From Pontivivens marinum (lineage in GTDB: Bacteria; Pseudomonadota; Alphaproteobacteria; Rhodobacterales; Rhodobacteraceae), in the NCBI RefSeq assembly GCF_900231835.1, contig NZ_OCTN01000002.1:62001-126000 (forward strand): a stretch of DNA of 64,000 bases, in the 5' to 3' direction. The translations under genes and the position numbers were made by a program. The notes below the pieces were generated by a model, which was given only the letters and a program-made list of their open reading frames with translations, searched no databases and was not told the DNA's origin. Positions 28,337 through 37,530 of this stretch are shown one piece after another. Each line of letters opens with the position of its first letter. The first letter of the stretch is position 1.

Positions 28337-28678
28337 TTAGCTGATGTAGGAATACCAGAGGCGCGCGGCAGCGATTGTGCCGAACACCGCGATGGCCAGC
28401 TGCCATCGGTAGAAAACTTTTAGCGCTCCGGTGCGTGGAGCCGCCTTATACGCCGCAAACAATGCGCCTACGGCGATAACGGGCCAAAGCACGCCGTGCT
28501 GAACCAACAGCAACAGCGTGATTGAGGTGAACGCGATGCCGGCGATAACTTGCGCAGCGGCATGGCTCAGCGGGTTTTCCGGTTCCATATCATCATCATC
28601 CGGCCGCACCTCGCGCGCTGGCTGTATCACCAGCGACAGGGCGGGCAGGGCGAGGGCGAACAGCCACCAAAAGATCAT
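28337..28678 (-). CDS. Small membrane protein, 113 aa
   Basis: Unrecognised protein with about four hydrophobic segments (residues 1-17, 41-60, 63-80 and 92-110). An acidic cytoplasmic or periplasmic loop (PDDDDMEPENP, about 26-36) lies after the first. It is located 15 nt upstream of the thiolase gene and 34 nt downstream of the GST gene on the same strand, so it is carried on the beta-oxidation transcript. Nothing in the sequence suggests an enzyme; a helper for fatty acid entry or membrane homeostasis would be speculation. Confidence 0.7.
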   Translation of the reverse strand: MIFWWLFALALPALSLVIQPAREVRPDDDDMEPENPLSHAAAQVIAGIAFTSITLLLLVQHGVLWPVIAVGALFAAYKAAPRTGALKVFYRWQLAIAVFGTIAAARLWYSYIS

Positions 28679-28712
28679 GGCTGCCCCCGTTCTGTTATGT
28701 AGGAACGTAAAT

Positions 28713-29351
28713 TCACGCTGTCCTCGGCATTAGGTCATAGGGATGTTTCCACCCGTCAATCGCCGCAATCCGGTCCAGCCAATCCGAAATGTTCGGCCAT
28801 TCCGCGCGGTCAAATCCGAACGGCTCGGGGTAATACAGGTATGAGCAGCAGGAGAAATCGGCAATTGTCGGCTTGTCACCAACCAGCCAATCCTCATCCT
28901 GCAAATGCGCCTCAAGCACGGTCAGCGCACCCTTAACGCGCCCTTGCAAGAAGCCGATCACGTCAGCGGAGCGTTTCTCCTCAGGCACGAAGTTCATCAT
29001 GAACCGCAGCACACCAGCCTGCGACGACATCTTATGATTGTCCCACAGGATCCAGCGCAGCACCTCACGCCGCTCAACCGCGGAACCGGCGGCAAATTTG
29101 CCCGTCGCTGTGGCGAGGTAGTCGAGGATAACGCCCGATTGGCTCAGGATAACCTCACCCGTGCGTGCAGAGTGACGCAGGACGGGGGCCTCTCCCATTT
29201 CATTCAGCTCACGAAACTCCTCGCTGCGGACCTCTCCGTTAAAGAAATCGAGGAAAACCGGTTTCCAGTCACAACCGGCCAGTTGCAACATCAATGCAGC
29301 CTTGTAGGAATGTCCGCTTTCGCCAAAGCAGTGAAGTTCGTAATCGGCCAT
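28713..29351 (-). CDS. Glutathione S-transferase family protein
   Basis: A 212-residue GST fold. The N-terminal thioredoxin-like domain (about 1-80) has the cis-proline block APVLRHSARTG and the ESG-like loop LSQSGVILDYL that binds glutathione. The C-terminal all-alpha domain includes the N-capping motif PTIADFSCCSYLY near residue 160. The putative catalytic residue near the N-terminus (CFGESGHSYK) has serine and cysteine options. It is embedded in the beta-oxidation operon, so it may conjugate or isomerise reactive acyl intermediates, but no substrate can be deduced. Confidence 0.9.
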   Translation of the reverse strand: MADYELHCFGESGHSYKAALMLQLAGCDWKPVFLDFFNGEVRSEEFRELNEMGEAPVLRHSARTGEVILSQSGVILDYLATATGKFAAGSAVERREVLRWILWDNHKMSSQAGVLRFMMNFVPEEKRSADVIGFLQGRVKGALTVLEAHLQDEDWLVGDKPTIADFSCCSYLYYPEPFGFDRAEWPNISDWLDRIAAIDGWKHPYDLMPRTA

Positions 29352-29480
29352 TCGATATCCTTTCGTGCCCGTCAGCGGGCAGGGAGAAGTTGGTTTTGCC
29401 TGTTTTGGGCCAAACCGGGGTTCGGGCGTATCCGGCGCTGTTCGCGGGGCAGGGTCAACCCCTGCCGAACGCGCGCGCGA

Positions 29481-30635
29481 TCACAACCCGCGTCCGATGA
29501 TCTCCTTCATGATCTCGTTTGTGCCGCCATAGATCTTTTGCACGCGGGCATCGGCCCACATTTCGGCGATGGAATATTCCATCATGTAGCCATAGCCGCC
29601 GAACAGTTGCAGGCACTCGTCAATGACTTTGTTCTGCATATCGGCCAGCCAGTATTTGTTCATCGCGGCTGTTTCGACGCTTAGCTCACCCTTGATATGG
29701 GCGGTGATACAGGCGTCGTTAAAGGCGCGGGCGGCGATGGTATTTGTCTTGCACTCCGCCAGCTTGAACCGTGTGTTCTGGAATTGCAGCAGGTTGCCGC
29801 CAAAGGCTTCGCGTTCGTGGCAATATTGGATGGTGCGCTGTACCGCGCCCTCCATCGCGCCAACTGCGCCGGTGCCGATGACCAGACGTTCCTGCGGCAA
29901 CTGCTGCATCATCTGGTAGAAGCCTTGCCCCTCTACCCCGCCCAGCAGGTTTTCAGGCGGGATTTCCACATCGTCGAAAAACAGCTCAGAGGTATCCGCC
30001 GCCTTTAACCCGACCTTGTCGAGGTTACGGCCACGACGGAACCCCTCGGCATCATCCGTTTCGATCGCGATCAGGGATACGCCCTTGGACCCCTCGCTCG
30101 GGTCCGTCTTACATGCGACGAGGATCAGGTTTGCGTGTTGGCCGTTGGTGATGAAAATCTTGGACCCGTTCATGCGGTACGCATTGCCCTGTAGCGTCGC
30201 ACGGGTGCGGATCGCCTGTACATCGGACCCGGTAGAGGGCTCGGTCATTGCCAGTGCGCCGACCAGATCGCCCGTTACCATGCGGGGCAGCCAGCGTTGC
30301 TTTTGTTCGTCCGTGCCAAAGGCGATGATGTAATGTGCCACGATAGGGGTGTGGATGCCAAAGCCCCAACTGGCGAGGTTCGCGCGCGACCCCTCCATCA
30401 GGATTACCGCATCATGGCTGAAATCACCGCCCGATCCGCCATATTCCTCGGGGATGGAGGAGCCGAGCAGACCGATCTCACCGGCCTCCTGCCAGGTCTC
30501 ACGCTCCATGATGCCATCGTGGCGCCACTTCTCCATACGGGGGGCCCACTTTTCAGCGATGAAGTCGCGCGTCAGGTCCTCAAGCATCACGTGCTCGTCC
30601 GTCATCCAGCCGGATTTCAGGTTCTGGAATGTCAT
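29481..30635 (-). CDS. Acyl-CoA dehydrogenase
   Basis: A 384-residue FAD enzyme that introduces the first double bond in acyl-CoA. The family signatures are present: [14 protein letters not shown] (about 125-138) and the C-terminal [22 protein letters not shown]. The catalytic glutamate is probably in [12 protein letters not shown] near residue 375. The length and motifs fit the short or medium/long single-domain class; chain length specificity cannot be read. A GGGAGAG site precedes the ATG. An 11-bp interrupted hairpin (30682-30708) separates it from the larger dehydrogenase upstream. Confidence 0.93.
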   Translation of the reverse strand: MTFQNLKSGWMTDEHVMLEDLTRDFIAEKWAPRMEKWRHDGIMERETWQEAGEIGLLGSSIPEEYGGSGGDFSHDAVILMEGSRANLASWGFGIHTPIVAHYIIAFGTDEQKQRWLPRMVTGDLVGALAMTEPSTGSDVQAIRTRATLQGNAYRMNGSKIFITNGQHANLILVACKTDPSEGSKGVSLIAIETDDAEGFRRGRNLDKVGLKAADTSELFFDDVEIPPENLLGGVEGQGFYQMMQQLPQERLVIGTGAVGAMEGAVQRTIQYCHEREAFGGNLLQFQNTRFKLAECKTNTIAARAFNDACITAHIKGELSVETAAMNKYWLADMQNKVIDECLQLFGGYGYMMEYSIAEMWADARVQKIYGGTNEIMKEIIGRGL

Positions 30636-30681
30636 AGCTCTCTCCCTTTGCGCGGCCTCTTTGGCGGGCCGTGTCTTGGAT

Positions 30682-30708
30682 GCCGTCCCGAGAGACCCTC
30701 GGAACGGC
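30682..30708 (-). other. Intercistronic hairpin between the two acyl-CoA dehydrogenase genes
   Basis: GCCGT/ACGGC and CCGAG/CTCGG form two 5-bp helices separated by one mismatch around an AGACC loop. There is no U tract, so it more likely stabilises or marks processing of the mRNA than terminates it. Confidence 0.45.
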
Positions 30709-30725
30709 GGTATTCAATCGCGGTC

Positions 30726-32498
30726 TTAGAAGTTCGCGACGTCCAGACCCATGACGTTGGCGCCACCTGCCTGAACCTTTTGCAGCAGGAACGCTGTCTC
30801 TGGCAGCTTGCGGGTCATGTAATAGCGGCCTGTGACCAGCTTGCTCTCGTAGAACGCGGTGTCGCAGTTACCAGCATCCAGCGCGGCATAGGACGCCTTG
30901 GCAATCTGGCCCCACATCAGGCCCAGACATACATGGCCGAACAGGTGCATAAAGTCCGCAGCACCTGACAGCGCATCATCCGGCTTGCCCGCGTTCTGCA
31001 TGAAATACATGCCAGCCGCTTGCAGATCCTTGGAGGCAGCTTTCAGGGGGGTAATGAACTCCGCCATACGCTCATCATCTGCGTTTTCCTTGATGAAGGT
31101 TTTCACCAGTTCAAAGAACGCCATGACGTGCTTGCCGTTATCCGAGGCCAGCTTACGCCCAACAAGGTCCAGCGCCTGAATGCCGTTAGTGCCCTCATAG
31201 ATCAGCGCAATGCGGCAATCGCGCACGAACTGTTCTGCACCCCATTCGGTGGTAAAGCCGGAACCGCCATAGACCTGCTGCGAGGAGATGGTCGCGTCCA
31301 GACCCTTATCCGTCAGGAAGCCCTTAAGCACGGGGATCAGCAGCGAAACCATGCCCTCCGCATCTGCGTCATCATTGCGACGCGAGCGGTCGATCATGGT
31401 GGCAGCCCACAGCATGAAGGCACGACCACCCTCAACGAAGCTTTTCTGATCCATCAGCATGCGACGCACATCGGGGAAGTGGATGATGCTGTCGGCTGCT
31501 TTCTCAGGCTCCTTGGTGCCGGTAACAGCACGGCCCTGAATGCGGTCCTTGGCGAAGGCCAGCGCGTTCTGATACGCAACCGATGCCTGAGCCAGACCCT
31601 GCATACCGACGCCCAGACGGGCCTCGTTCATCATGGTGAACATGGCGCGCATGCCCTTGTGCAGATCACCGATCAGGTAACCGGTCGCACCGTCATAGTT
31701 CATCACGCAGGTCGCGTTGCCGTGGATACCCATCTTGGATTCCAGACCGCCACAGGACACTGCATTCCGCTCACCCAATGAGCCATCGTCGTTGACCATG
31801 AACTTGGGCACGATGAACAGCGAGATACCCTTGATACCGTCAGGACCACCGGGGATTTTCGCCAGAACGAGGTGGATGATGTTTTCCGCCATCTCATGCT
31901 CACCAGCAGAGATCCAGATCTTCTGACCGGACAGCTTGTAGGTGCCGTCCTCCTGTGGTTCCGCCTTGGTACGGATCAGGCCCAGATCGGTGCCGCACTG
32001 GGGCTCCGTCAGGTTCATGGTGCCGCCCCATTTGAAGCTGACCAAGTTAGGCAGATACTTCGCCTTCTGCTCCTCCGTGCCATGCGCGTGGATAGCGGCG
32101 TAGCAGCCGTGTGTCAGGCCGGGATACATCATCAGCGCCATATTGGCGGAGGAATGCATTTCACCAACTGCGATGGACAGCGTATAGGGCATGCCCTGAC
32201 CGCCATATTCGGGATCACAGTCAAAACCGGTCCAGCCGCCATCGCGTAGGACGTTTACCGCATCCTCGAAGCCCTCAGGCACGCGGACGACGCCGTTATC
32301 CAGTTTACATCCCTGATGGTCACCGACTGTGTTCAGAGGGGCCAGCACGTCACGCGCGATCTTGCCTGCTTCCTCCAGCACGGCACCGGTGAAGTCACGG
32401 TCGAGTTCGTCAAAGCCGGGGATGTCCTGCTCGCTGACCTTTAGAACGTCATGCAGGACGAAATCGATATCTTTGGTGGTTGGCTCGTAAAAGGGCAT
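30726..32498 (-). CDS. Large acyl-CoA dehydrogenase with C-terminal extension (DmdC-like)
   Basis: A 590-residue acyl-CoA dehydrogenase, longer than the usual 380. The extra length is an N-terminal cap ([15 protein letters not shown]) and a C-terminal helical domain (about 470-590) found in the 3-methylmercaptopropionyl-CoA dehydrogenase/long-chain group. The flavin blocks are [15 protein letters not shown] and [18 protein letters not shown], and the catalytic glutamate is probably in IYEGTNGIQ. Whether it acts on DMSP-derived or ordinary long-chain acyl-CoA cannot be told. The ATG at 32498 has GGAGAG 5 nt upstream; an alternative start 18 nt earlier lacks one. It follows the MerR gene by 60 nt. 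Confidence 0.92.
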   Translation of the reverse strand: MPFYEPTTKDIDFVLHDVLKVSEQDIPGFDELDRDFTGAVLEEAGKIARDVLAPLNTVGDHQGCKLDNGVVRVPEGFEDAVNVLRDGGWTGFDCDPEYGGQGMPYTLSIAVGEMHSSANMALMMYPGLTHGCYAAIHAHGTEEQKAKYLPNLVSFKWGGTMNLTEPQCGTDLGLIRTKAEPQEDGTYKLSGQKIWISAGEHEMAENIIHLVLAKIPGGPDGIKGISLFIVPKFMVNDDGSLGERNAVSCGGLESKMGIHGNATCVMNYDGATGYLIGDLHKGMRAMFTMMNEARLGVGMQGLAQASVAYQNALAFAKDRIQGRAVTGTKEPEKAADSIIHFPDVRRMLMDQKSFVEGGRAFMLWAATMIDRSRRNDDADAEGMVSLLIPVLKGFLTDKGLDATISSQQVYGGSGFTTEWGAEQFVRDCRIALIYEGTNGIQALDLVGRKLASDNGKHVMAFFELVKTFIKENADDERMAEFITPLKAASKDLQAAGMYFMQNAGKPDDALSGAADFMHLFGHVCLGLMWGQIAKASYAALDAGNCDTAFYESKLVTGRYYMTRKLPETAFLLQKVQAGGANVMGLDVANF

Positions 32499-32558
32499 GT
32501 TTCTCTCCGTCGTCATATGGCGGCGTATGCGCCGCGCGTTTTGGGATATTCTCGGGGG

Positions 32559-32957
32559 TTAGGCTGCTGCGCCGACCCCGCGGGATTTCAGGATTGTCCG
32601 AGCGTGGTCCATTTGGGCCTCAAGCTCACTTATGGCGTCGTCCAGCTCTGCGCGCTGGGCACGCATGGCCTCCAGCCGCTCCAATGCAACGGAATAGGTC
32701 CGCGCAATCTGCGTCTGCTGCTGGTCGCCAATGTCGTATAGGTCGAGTAGCTGGCGGATTTCTTCGAGGCTAAAGCCAAAGCGTTTGCCGCGCAGGATCA
32801 ACACCAGACGCCCACGGTCAGAGCGGGTGAACAGCCGCCGCGACCCTTCGCGTTTGGGGAACAATAGTTCCTTGGATTCGTAAAAGCGCAAGGTGCGTGG
32901 AGTTACGTCAAACTCCTCACACATCTGTCCGATCGTGCTGAATGTGTCTTCGGTCAC
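32559..32957 (-). CDS. MerR-family regulator heading the beta-oxidation operon
   Basis: A 132-residue MerR-type protein. The N-terminal winged helix (about 7-75: [22 protein letters not shown], then RRLFTRSDRGRL) is followed by a long dimerisation coiled coil (about 85-122). There is no cysteine pair for metal sensing, so it belongs to the metabolite-sensing type seen with acyl-CoA and branched-chain degradation genes. The start is a GTG at 32957 behind a GGGGG-rich site. It probably controls the downstream dehydrogenase operon and itself. A very similar gene lies at 35036-35410. Confidence 0.92.
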   Translation of the reverse strand: MTEDTFSTIGQMCEEFDVTPRTLRFYESKELLFPKREGSRRLFTRSDRGRLVLILRGKRFGFSLEEIRQLLDLYDIGDQQQTQIARTYSVALERLEAMRAQRAELDDAISELEAQMDHARTILKSRGVGAAA

Positions 32958-33022
32958 AGCGGTTGCCCCCTCTTGTCTGCATCAAGTCTGACGCAGTGTT
33001 GGGGGCAGCTTCAACAGTGAAG

Positions 33023-33038
33023 TTGACGCGAACGTAAG
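33023..33038. promoter_or_regulatory. Candidate operator upstream of the first MerR gene
   Basis: TTGACGCGAACGTAAG is an imperfect palindrome with ACG/CGT arms, about 65 bp before the MerR start. It resembles the ACG-rich boxes of LiuR-like MerR regulators of acyl-CoA catabolism. It shares ACGTAAG with the intergenic region of the second MerR gene. Confidence 0.4.
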
Positions 33039-33074
33039 GTCGAACGCAGCGTCACAAATGCAAAGCCGCGCGGA

Positions 33075-33218
33075 TCAGCCGCGCGGGGTGGTTGGTGTCG
33101 GCAGGTCGTCGCGCATTCTTTGATTCATGCGTGCGATCTCGGGGTGGTCAAAGGGGGCGGAGCATTGGCTCAATCCCTTGCGTGCCTTGGTGAACAGGCG
33201 GTTTAACATATTGCTCAT
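33075..33218 (-). CDS. Small protein, 47 aa
   Basis: Short basic protein with N-terminal amphipathic sequence (MLNRLFTKARKGLSQ) and a C-terminal HPEIARMNQRMRDDLP. The C-terminal pattern loosely recalls DUF1127 tails, but the RDIG core is absent, so I do not assign it. The ATG at 33218 has AAAGGA 8 nt upstream, stronger than the start at 33257. The stop codon lies in the loop of a perfect 8-bp CCGCGCGG stem (33066-33086), which may protect or end the transcript. It is divergent from the LysR gene. Confidence 0.6.
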   Translation of the reverse strand: MSNMLNRLFTKARKGLSQCSAPFDHPEIARMNQRMRDDLPTPTTPRG

Positions 33219-33307
33219 ATCAGTTTTCCTTTCTGTAAGTTCCAGATAGGGATGCAAAACCTAATAAAAAAGTGGAGAAAGCCGCGCAGCTATATTAGAA
33301 AAACTAT

Positions 33308-34222
33308 ATGGCACAACTTAGAAACATCCCCCTGAATGCCCTGCGCGCGGTTGAGGCAGTCGCCCGTCTGGGAAACCTGCGCGCAGCTGCACAGGCGCTG
33401 GGCGTGACACAGGGCGCGATCAGCCAACATTTACGGCGGGCCGAGGAGCTGCTGGGCGCGAACCTGTTCACACGCGGCGCGCAGGGGCTGGAATTGACTG
33501 AGCTGGGTCGGGTGATGAGTGTGGACCTCAGCCGTGGATTCGCTTTGCTGGAGCAAGCCGTCGCAACCGCCAGCGCGCGTGAGGTTGACGCGCTAACCGT
33601 TTCGGTCGCGCCGGTTCTTGCATCGAAATGGCTGGTCTGGCGCATGAACGATTTCGCGCAGGCCCATCCTGAACTGCGACTACGGATTGAGGCGACGATG
33701 GATCTGGTCTCGCCCCGATTGAGTGGTGCAGATGTGGCAATCCGTGTCGGGCGGGGCGGTTGGAGCGGGGTCGCTACCCGTAAGCTGGCCGATCAGGTGG
33801 CGTTTCCCGTGTGCAGTCCGGCATTGGCCGCGAATATATCATCGGTGCAGGCGCTGCACGAGCTACCTGTGTTGCGCGATATTAACAGCCCAGATTTCTG
33901 GCCGGATTGGTGGCGCCTAAATGGGGGGGCGGGCGATCCCCCATCGCGCCCCGGTCCGTCCTATTCCGATGCCGCGCTGTGTCTGGATGCGGCAATTGCG
34001 GGGCAGGGCGTGTTTTTAGCATGGCCTGCGCTGGCTGGTGATGCGATTGCGCGGGGGCAGTTGGTGCGGCCGGTTGACGGGACATTGCGCACGGCGAATG
34101 CCTATTGGTTTGTGACGCAGGGCGCACGCCTGTCCCCGAATATCCGCGCTTTTGCCGATTGGTTGGCGGTGGAGTTAGAACGCAGCTACAGCGCGCTGGA
34201 TATTGAGGTGGGGACAGAATGA
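33308..34222 (+). CDS. LysR-family transcriptional regulator (GcvA-like)
   Basis: A 304-residue LysR protein. The winged helix-turn-helix is at residues 1-62 (LNALRAVEAVARLGNLRAAAQALGVTQGAISQHLRRAEELLG), and the two-lobed effector domain spans about 90-300. The opening LNALRAVEAVAR and overall layout resemble GcvA-type members. The target is unknown. The gene overlaps murI by 4 nt (ATGA), an unusual tie between a regulator and a cell-wall enzyme. It probably also acts on its own divergent promoter region in front of the small 47-residue gene. Confidence 0.92.
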   Translation: MAQLRNIPLNALRAVEAVARLGNLRAAAQALGVTQGAISQHLRRAEELLGANLFTRGAQGLELTELGRVMSVDLSRGFALLEQAVATASAREVDALTVSVAPVLASKWLVWRMNDFAQAHPELRLRIEATMDLVSPRLSGADVAIRVGRGGWSGVATRKLADQVAFPVCSPALAANISSVQALHELPVLRDINSPDFWPDWWRLNGGAGDPPSRPGPSYSDAALCLDAAIAGQGVFLAWPALAGDAIARGQLVRPVDGTLRTANAYWFVTQGARLSPNIRAFADWLAVELERSYSALDIEVGTE

Positions 34223-35031
34223 TCGGCGTGTTTGATAGTGGTCATGGTGGGCTGACAACCTTGGCAGCCTTGCAGCAACATATGCCACAGCAATCGTTCA
34301 CCTATTTGGGTGATCATGCGATGGCCCCCTATGGCCCACGCGATGCGGCAGATATCACGGCATTGACGCAGGCCGCCCTGCAACGATTATTCGACCGCGG
34401 ATGCACGTTGGTTATAATCGCCTGTAATACGGCGGCAGCGGTGGCGCTGCGCGATTTACAGCAGGGATGGCTGGCGCAGCACCATCCAGACCATCGTGCG
34501 CTTGGCGTATTCGTTCCGGTGATCGAGGCGCTGTCAGGTCGGGATTGGGCGCAAATTGGCCCTCCGCTTGATCTGCACGGTCAACGCATCGCGATATTTG
34601 CGACGCAGGCGACAGTGGAAAGTGAGGCCTTTCCGCGAGAGATGGCCTTTCGCGCGCGCAATGTGCAAATCCGGCAGGTCGCGTGCCCCGGTCTGGTTGA
34701 TGCGTTGGAGGCAGGCGACATGCACCGCGCTCGCGATTTGGCCCACGGTTTTGCGGGGCAACTCGGTGATTTCATCCCCGACCGTGTATTTCTGGGCTGT
34801 ACGCATTACCCGATGGTTGCCGGTGCCTTTGCCAGTGGATTACCCGACGGCACGGAAATCCTGTCACAGCCGGAATGCGTTGCGGCCAGCTTGCAAAATT
34901 ACCTGACCCGTCACCGCCAACATGCGGGCGGTGGGGCTGGTACGGCATATCTGACAACGGGCAATCCGGAACAGGTAACGCGCGCGGCGCAGGCGCTGAC
35001 AGGGCGCACCCTGCCATTTCGCCAGATATGA
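34219..35031 (+). CDS. murI: Glutamate racemase
   Basis: Converts L- to D-glutamate for peptidoglycan. The two catalytic cysteines are in ACNTAAA (C69) and GCTHYP (C194), and the N-terminal DSGHGGLT block is intact (usually DSGxGG). The 270-residue length is normal. It begins in the LysR stop (ATGA) and ends 4 nt from the convergent second MerR gene. Essentiality would make coupling to a LysR gene interesting, but a second racemase elsewhere cannot be excluded. Confidence 0.93.
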   Translation: MIGVFDSGHGGLTTLAALQQHMPQQSFTYLGDHAMAPYGPRDAADITALTQAALQRLFDRGCTLVIIACNTAAAVALRDLQQGWLAQHHPDHRALGVFVPVIEALSGRDWAQIGPPLDLHGQRIAIFATQATVESEAFPREMAFRARNVQIRQVACPGLVDALEAGDMHRARDLAHGFAGQLGDFIPDRVFLGCTHYPMVAGAFASGLPDGTEILSQPECVAASLQNYLTRHRQHAGGGAGTAYLTTGNPEQVTRAAQALTGRTLPFRQI

Positions 35032-35035
35032 GGCG

Positions 35036-35410
35036 CTATTTGTCCAGCGCACTTTCGGCGACTTCGCGCAGACGCTTCAGCTCGTCTATCGCGCCTTCAA
35101 GCTCAACCTTGCGCGACTCAAGCTCGTCGATCTGGCGTGTGCTTAGCTCAATCCACTCACGGAACTGCGTGGTCTGGTTATCCTCGATGTCGTACAGCTC
35201 CAGCCACTGGCGTATTTCCTCCAAGCTAAAACCAAAGCGGCGACCTCGCAGGATCAGCGTCAGCCGCGCGCGTTCACGCGCACCGTATAGCCGCTTTCTT
35301 CCCTCACGTTCGGGGGTAAGTAGCTCGATATACTCATAATATCGCAGGGTCCGTGGTGTGACGTCGAATTCCACGCACATTTGCTGAAGTGATTGTTTCG
35401 TTTCCGTCAT
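35036..35410 (-). CDS. MerR-family regulator, close relative of the 32.6-kb copy
   Basis: A 124-residue MerR protein. The HTH block [21 protein letters not shown] and the wing [19 protein letters not shown] are nearly identical in pattern to the other copy at 32559-32957, followed by a coiled coil (about 80-120). There are no metal-ligand cysteines. The ATG has AGGGGG 7 nt upstream. It is divergent from two thioesterase genes, so it may regulate acyl-CoA levels at both sites. The pair probably arose by duplication, because only about 2 kb separate them. Confidence 0.92.
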   Translation of the reverse strand: MTETKQSLQQMCVEFDVTPRTLRYYEYIELLTPEREGRKRLYGARERARLTLILRGRRFGFSLEEIRQWLELYDIEDNQTTQFREWIELSTRQIDELESRKVELEGAIDELKRLREVAESALDK

Positions 35411-35459
35411 CCGCCGACCCCCTATTTCGGTCTTTCCACCGTTACATTACATAGTCGGC

Positions 35460-35472
35460 TTACGTGACGGAA
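35460..35472. promoter_or_regulatory. Candidate operator between the second MerR gene and the thioesterases
   Basis: TTACGTGACGGAA is palindromic around its centre except for one base pair (TTxCGT-n-ACGxAA). It lies about 50 bp before the MerR start and 120 bp before the thioesterase start. Confidence 0.4.
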
Positions 35473-35594
35473 AATCAAGGGTTGTTGCACGAACTACTCT
35501 TCTGAGTGGTACGATAAACGCCTCTTTTCAAATCCACCACGGGGCACATATTGTCCGCAGGCTGGTTCGGACCGGCGCGAAGGAGCACCACATT

Positions 35595-36044
35595 ATGGAA
35601 AAAACAGAGATGCTGGCGCTTGCACGTAGAATGGCGCAGGCGATTCCCCTCTCGGCAGCATTGGGGATGGAGATCAAGGATGTCGGGCCCGGCACCGCCG
35701 TTATGACCGTTCCCTATGATGACCGCTTGGTCGGGGATCCGGTTACGGGCGTATTGCATGGCGGCGTGATTACGACATTGCTGGACGGATGTTGCGGCAC
35801 TGCGGTGATGACGCATCCCAAATCCCCCGGGGGCACGGCGACAATCGATCTGCGGATTGATTATATGCGCGCGGCAAAGCCGGGGCAGGCGATTACGGCG
35901 CGGGCTGAATGCTACCGTGTCACACGTTCCGTCGCGTTTGTGCGGGCTGTTGCCGATGATGGCGATCCCGACGATCCCGTCGCGCAGGCCAATGGTGCCT
36001 TCACTGTTGAGCCGCGCGGAACCAAAATCGGAGCTAAGCCATGA
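35595..36044 (+). CDS. PaaI-family hot-dog thioesterase (first of two)
   Basis: A 149-residue single hot-dog domain. The central helix begins with [16 protein letters not shown] (about 52-67), where HGG is the PaaI-type substrate loop. Strands around [15 protein letters not shown] and [12 protein letters not shown] complete the fold. Members hydrolyse phenylacetyl-CoA or medium-chain and aromatic acyl-CoA. It is 4 nt coupled to a second thioesterase and divergent from a MerR gene. The pair likely releases stalled acyl-CoA during fatty-acid or aromatic degradation. Confidence 0.9.
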   Translation: MEKTEMLALARRMAQAIPLSAALGMEIKDVGPGTAVMTVPYDDRLVGDPVTGVLHGGVITTLLDGCCGTAVMTHPKSPGGTATIDLRIDYMRAAKPGQAITARAECYRVTRSVAFVRAVADDGDPDDPVAQANGAFTVEPRGTKIGAKP

Positions 36045-36547
36045 GCCGCGGTCGCAACGAACCCGTGCAGGAGGTAAAGGCCCGCCGCGATGCCGCGCTG
36101 GCCCGTTTGACCAAATCTGTGCCGTATATGCAATTTCTGGGGATCAGCTTTGACCGGCGCGGGGATGAGCTGACAGCAGTGCTCAGCTATTCCGACCACC
36201 TGATCGGCAACCCTATGTTGCCCGCATTGCATGGTGGGGCGATTGGCGCGTTCCTGGAATCCGCTGCCTTGGTCGAGGTGATGTGGCATCAGGTCTGGGA
36301 CCGGATGGAGGCCAGCGGGCCCGAGGCAGACGCCATCGAGAACGGCGATTTCCCTGACTGGCCCAAGGTGATCGATATAACCGTCGATTACCTGCGCAGC
36401 GGTTTGCCGCGCGACGCCTATGCACGCACCACGATCACGCGGGCGGGGCGCCGCTATGCCTCGGTTCGGGTTGAGGCATGGCAGGATAACCGCGAACGCC
36501 CCTTTGCCGAGGCGATGGTGCACCTGCTGATGCCGCAGGATCGATAG
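36041..36547 (+). CDS. PaaI-family hot-dog thioesterase (second of two)
   Basis: A 168-residue hot-dog protein with the same HGG signature in [16 protein letters not shown] (about 64-79) and the strand [16 protein letters not shown]. It differs from its neighbour in having a longer N-terminal helix ([21 protein letters not shown]). Two different subunits encoded in an ATGA-coupled pair could form a mixed oligomer or divide chain-length specificity. The stop is followed by a 74-nt gap before an exporter gene. Confidence 0.88.
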   Translation: MSRGRNEPVQEVKARRDAALARLTKSVPYMQFLGISFDRRGDELTAVLSYSDHLIGNPMLPALHGGAIGAFLESAALVEVMWHQVWDRMEASGPEADAIENGDFPDWPKVIDITVDYLRSGLPRDAYARTTITRAGRRYASVRVEAWQDNRERPFAEAMVHLLMPQDR

Positions 36548-36621
36548 CCGGATAATACGGTTCGGGCCGAAGCATCTGCCCGCGCCAACATGCGATACAG
36601 CCATACCAACAAGAAGGTGGC

Positions 36622-37530
36622 ATGATGAAGTCGAGCCCTGACAAGCTGTCCTATGCTGCGATCGGATTGCTAACAATTGTATGGGGCTCGGCCTTTGCTC
36701 TCACCACGGTTGCCTTGCAGGGATATGGCCCGATGCAGGTCGTGACCGCGCGTGCTGGTCTGGCCGCACTGGTACTGGTCAGCGTTGCCTATATTTCGGG
36801 GCAGGGATTGCCGCGCAGCCTGAACCACTGGATGTGGTGCGCGCTGTTCGGGATCAACTCGCTGGCACTGCCATTCACGCTGCTGACATGGGCGCAGCTA
36901 ACCATTGATTCAGCGGTGGCAGCAGTGCTGATCTCCTCCTCGCCGCTATTTGTTCTGCTGCTGTCAAAGTTCATTTTGGGCACGCAGGTTGGTCCTCGTA
37001 AATGGCTGGGGTTCAGTATTGGCTTTGTCGGGCTAGGGGTGTTGATCGGACCGGGCATTTTGCGCGCCGTGGATGCGCCGCTGCTACCACAGCTTGCCTG
37101 TCTGGGGACGGCGTTCTGCTACGCGATGTCCGCGGTGTTGGTGCGGCGTATGCCGGAATTGCCACCGGTGCAGGCAACAGCGGCCAGTCAACTATCCGCG
37201 GCGGTGGTTTTGGTGCCGTTCGGGGCAGTTGGCTTGGTTTCCGACCTGACGCTGGGCACGCCGCTCATCGCGCTTGCTGTGCTGGGGCTGGTGCAAACCG
37301 GTGGCGCGCAATTGCTACGTTACTGGACAGTAAAGCGGTCGGGGGCGGTGTTCGCCTCCACTGTTGGTTATCTGATCCCGATCTGGGCGGGCATGCTGGG
37401 TGTAACCCTGTTGGGTGAGCCGATCACATGGCAGCTTGTGATCGGCTTCGGCCTGATCGTGTCTGGCCTGCTGGTCGCGGGAAACCGGCCCGAGGGTCAG
37501 CGCACCGCCGCTGCCTCCAGTGCGGGATAA
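36622..37530 (+). CDS. EamA/DMT-family transporter
   Basis: A 302-residue ten-helix drug/metabolite transporter made of two EamA halves. Each half has about five hydrophobic segments (first half about 8-145, second about 155-295). The first helix block GLLTIVWGSAFALTTVALQG is typical. Members export amino acids, metabolites or drugs; the substrate is unknown. It converges with the MATE gene and overlaps it by 34 nt, which makes their 3' ends antisense to each other. ATGATG at the start leaves one codon of uncertainty. Confidence 0.92.
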   Translation: MMKSSPDKLSYAAIGLLTIVWGSAFALTTVALQGYGPMQVVTARAGLAALVLVSVAYISGQGLPRSLNHWMWCALFGINSLALPFTLLTWAQLTIDSAVAAVLISSSPLFVLLLSKFILGTQVGPRKWLGFSIGFVGLGVLIGPGILRAVDAPLLPQLACLGTAFCYAMSAVLVRRMPELPPVQATAASQLSAAVVLVPFGAVGLVSDLTLGTPLIALAVLGLVQTGGAQLLRYWTVKRSGAVFASTVGYLIPIWAGMLGVTLLGEPITWQLVIGFGLIVSGLLVAGNRPEGQRTAAASSAG

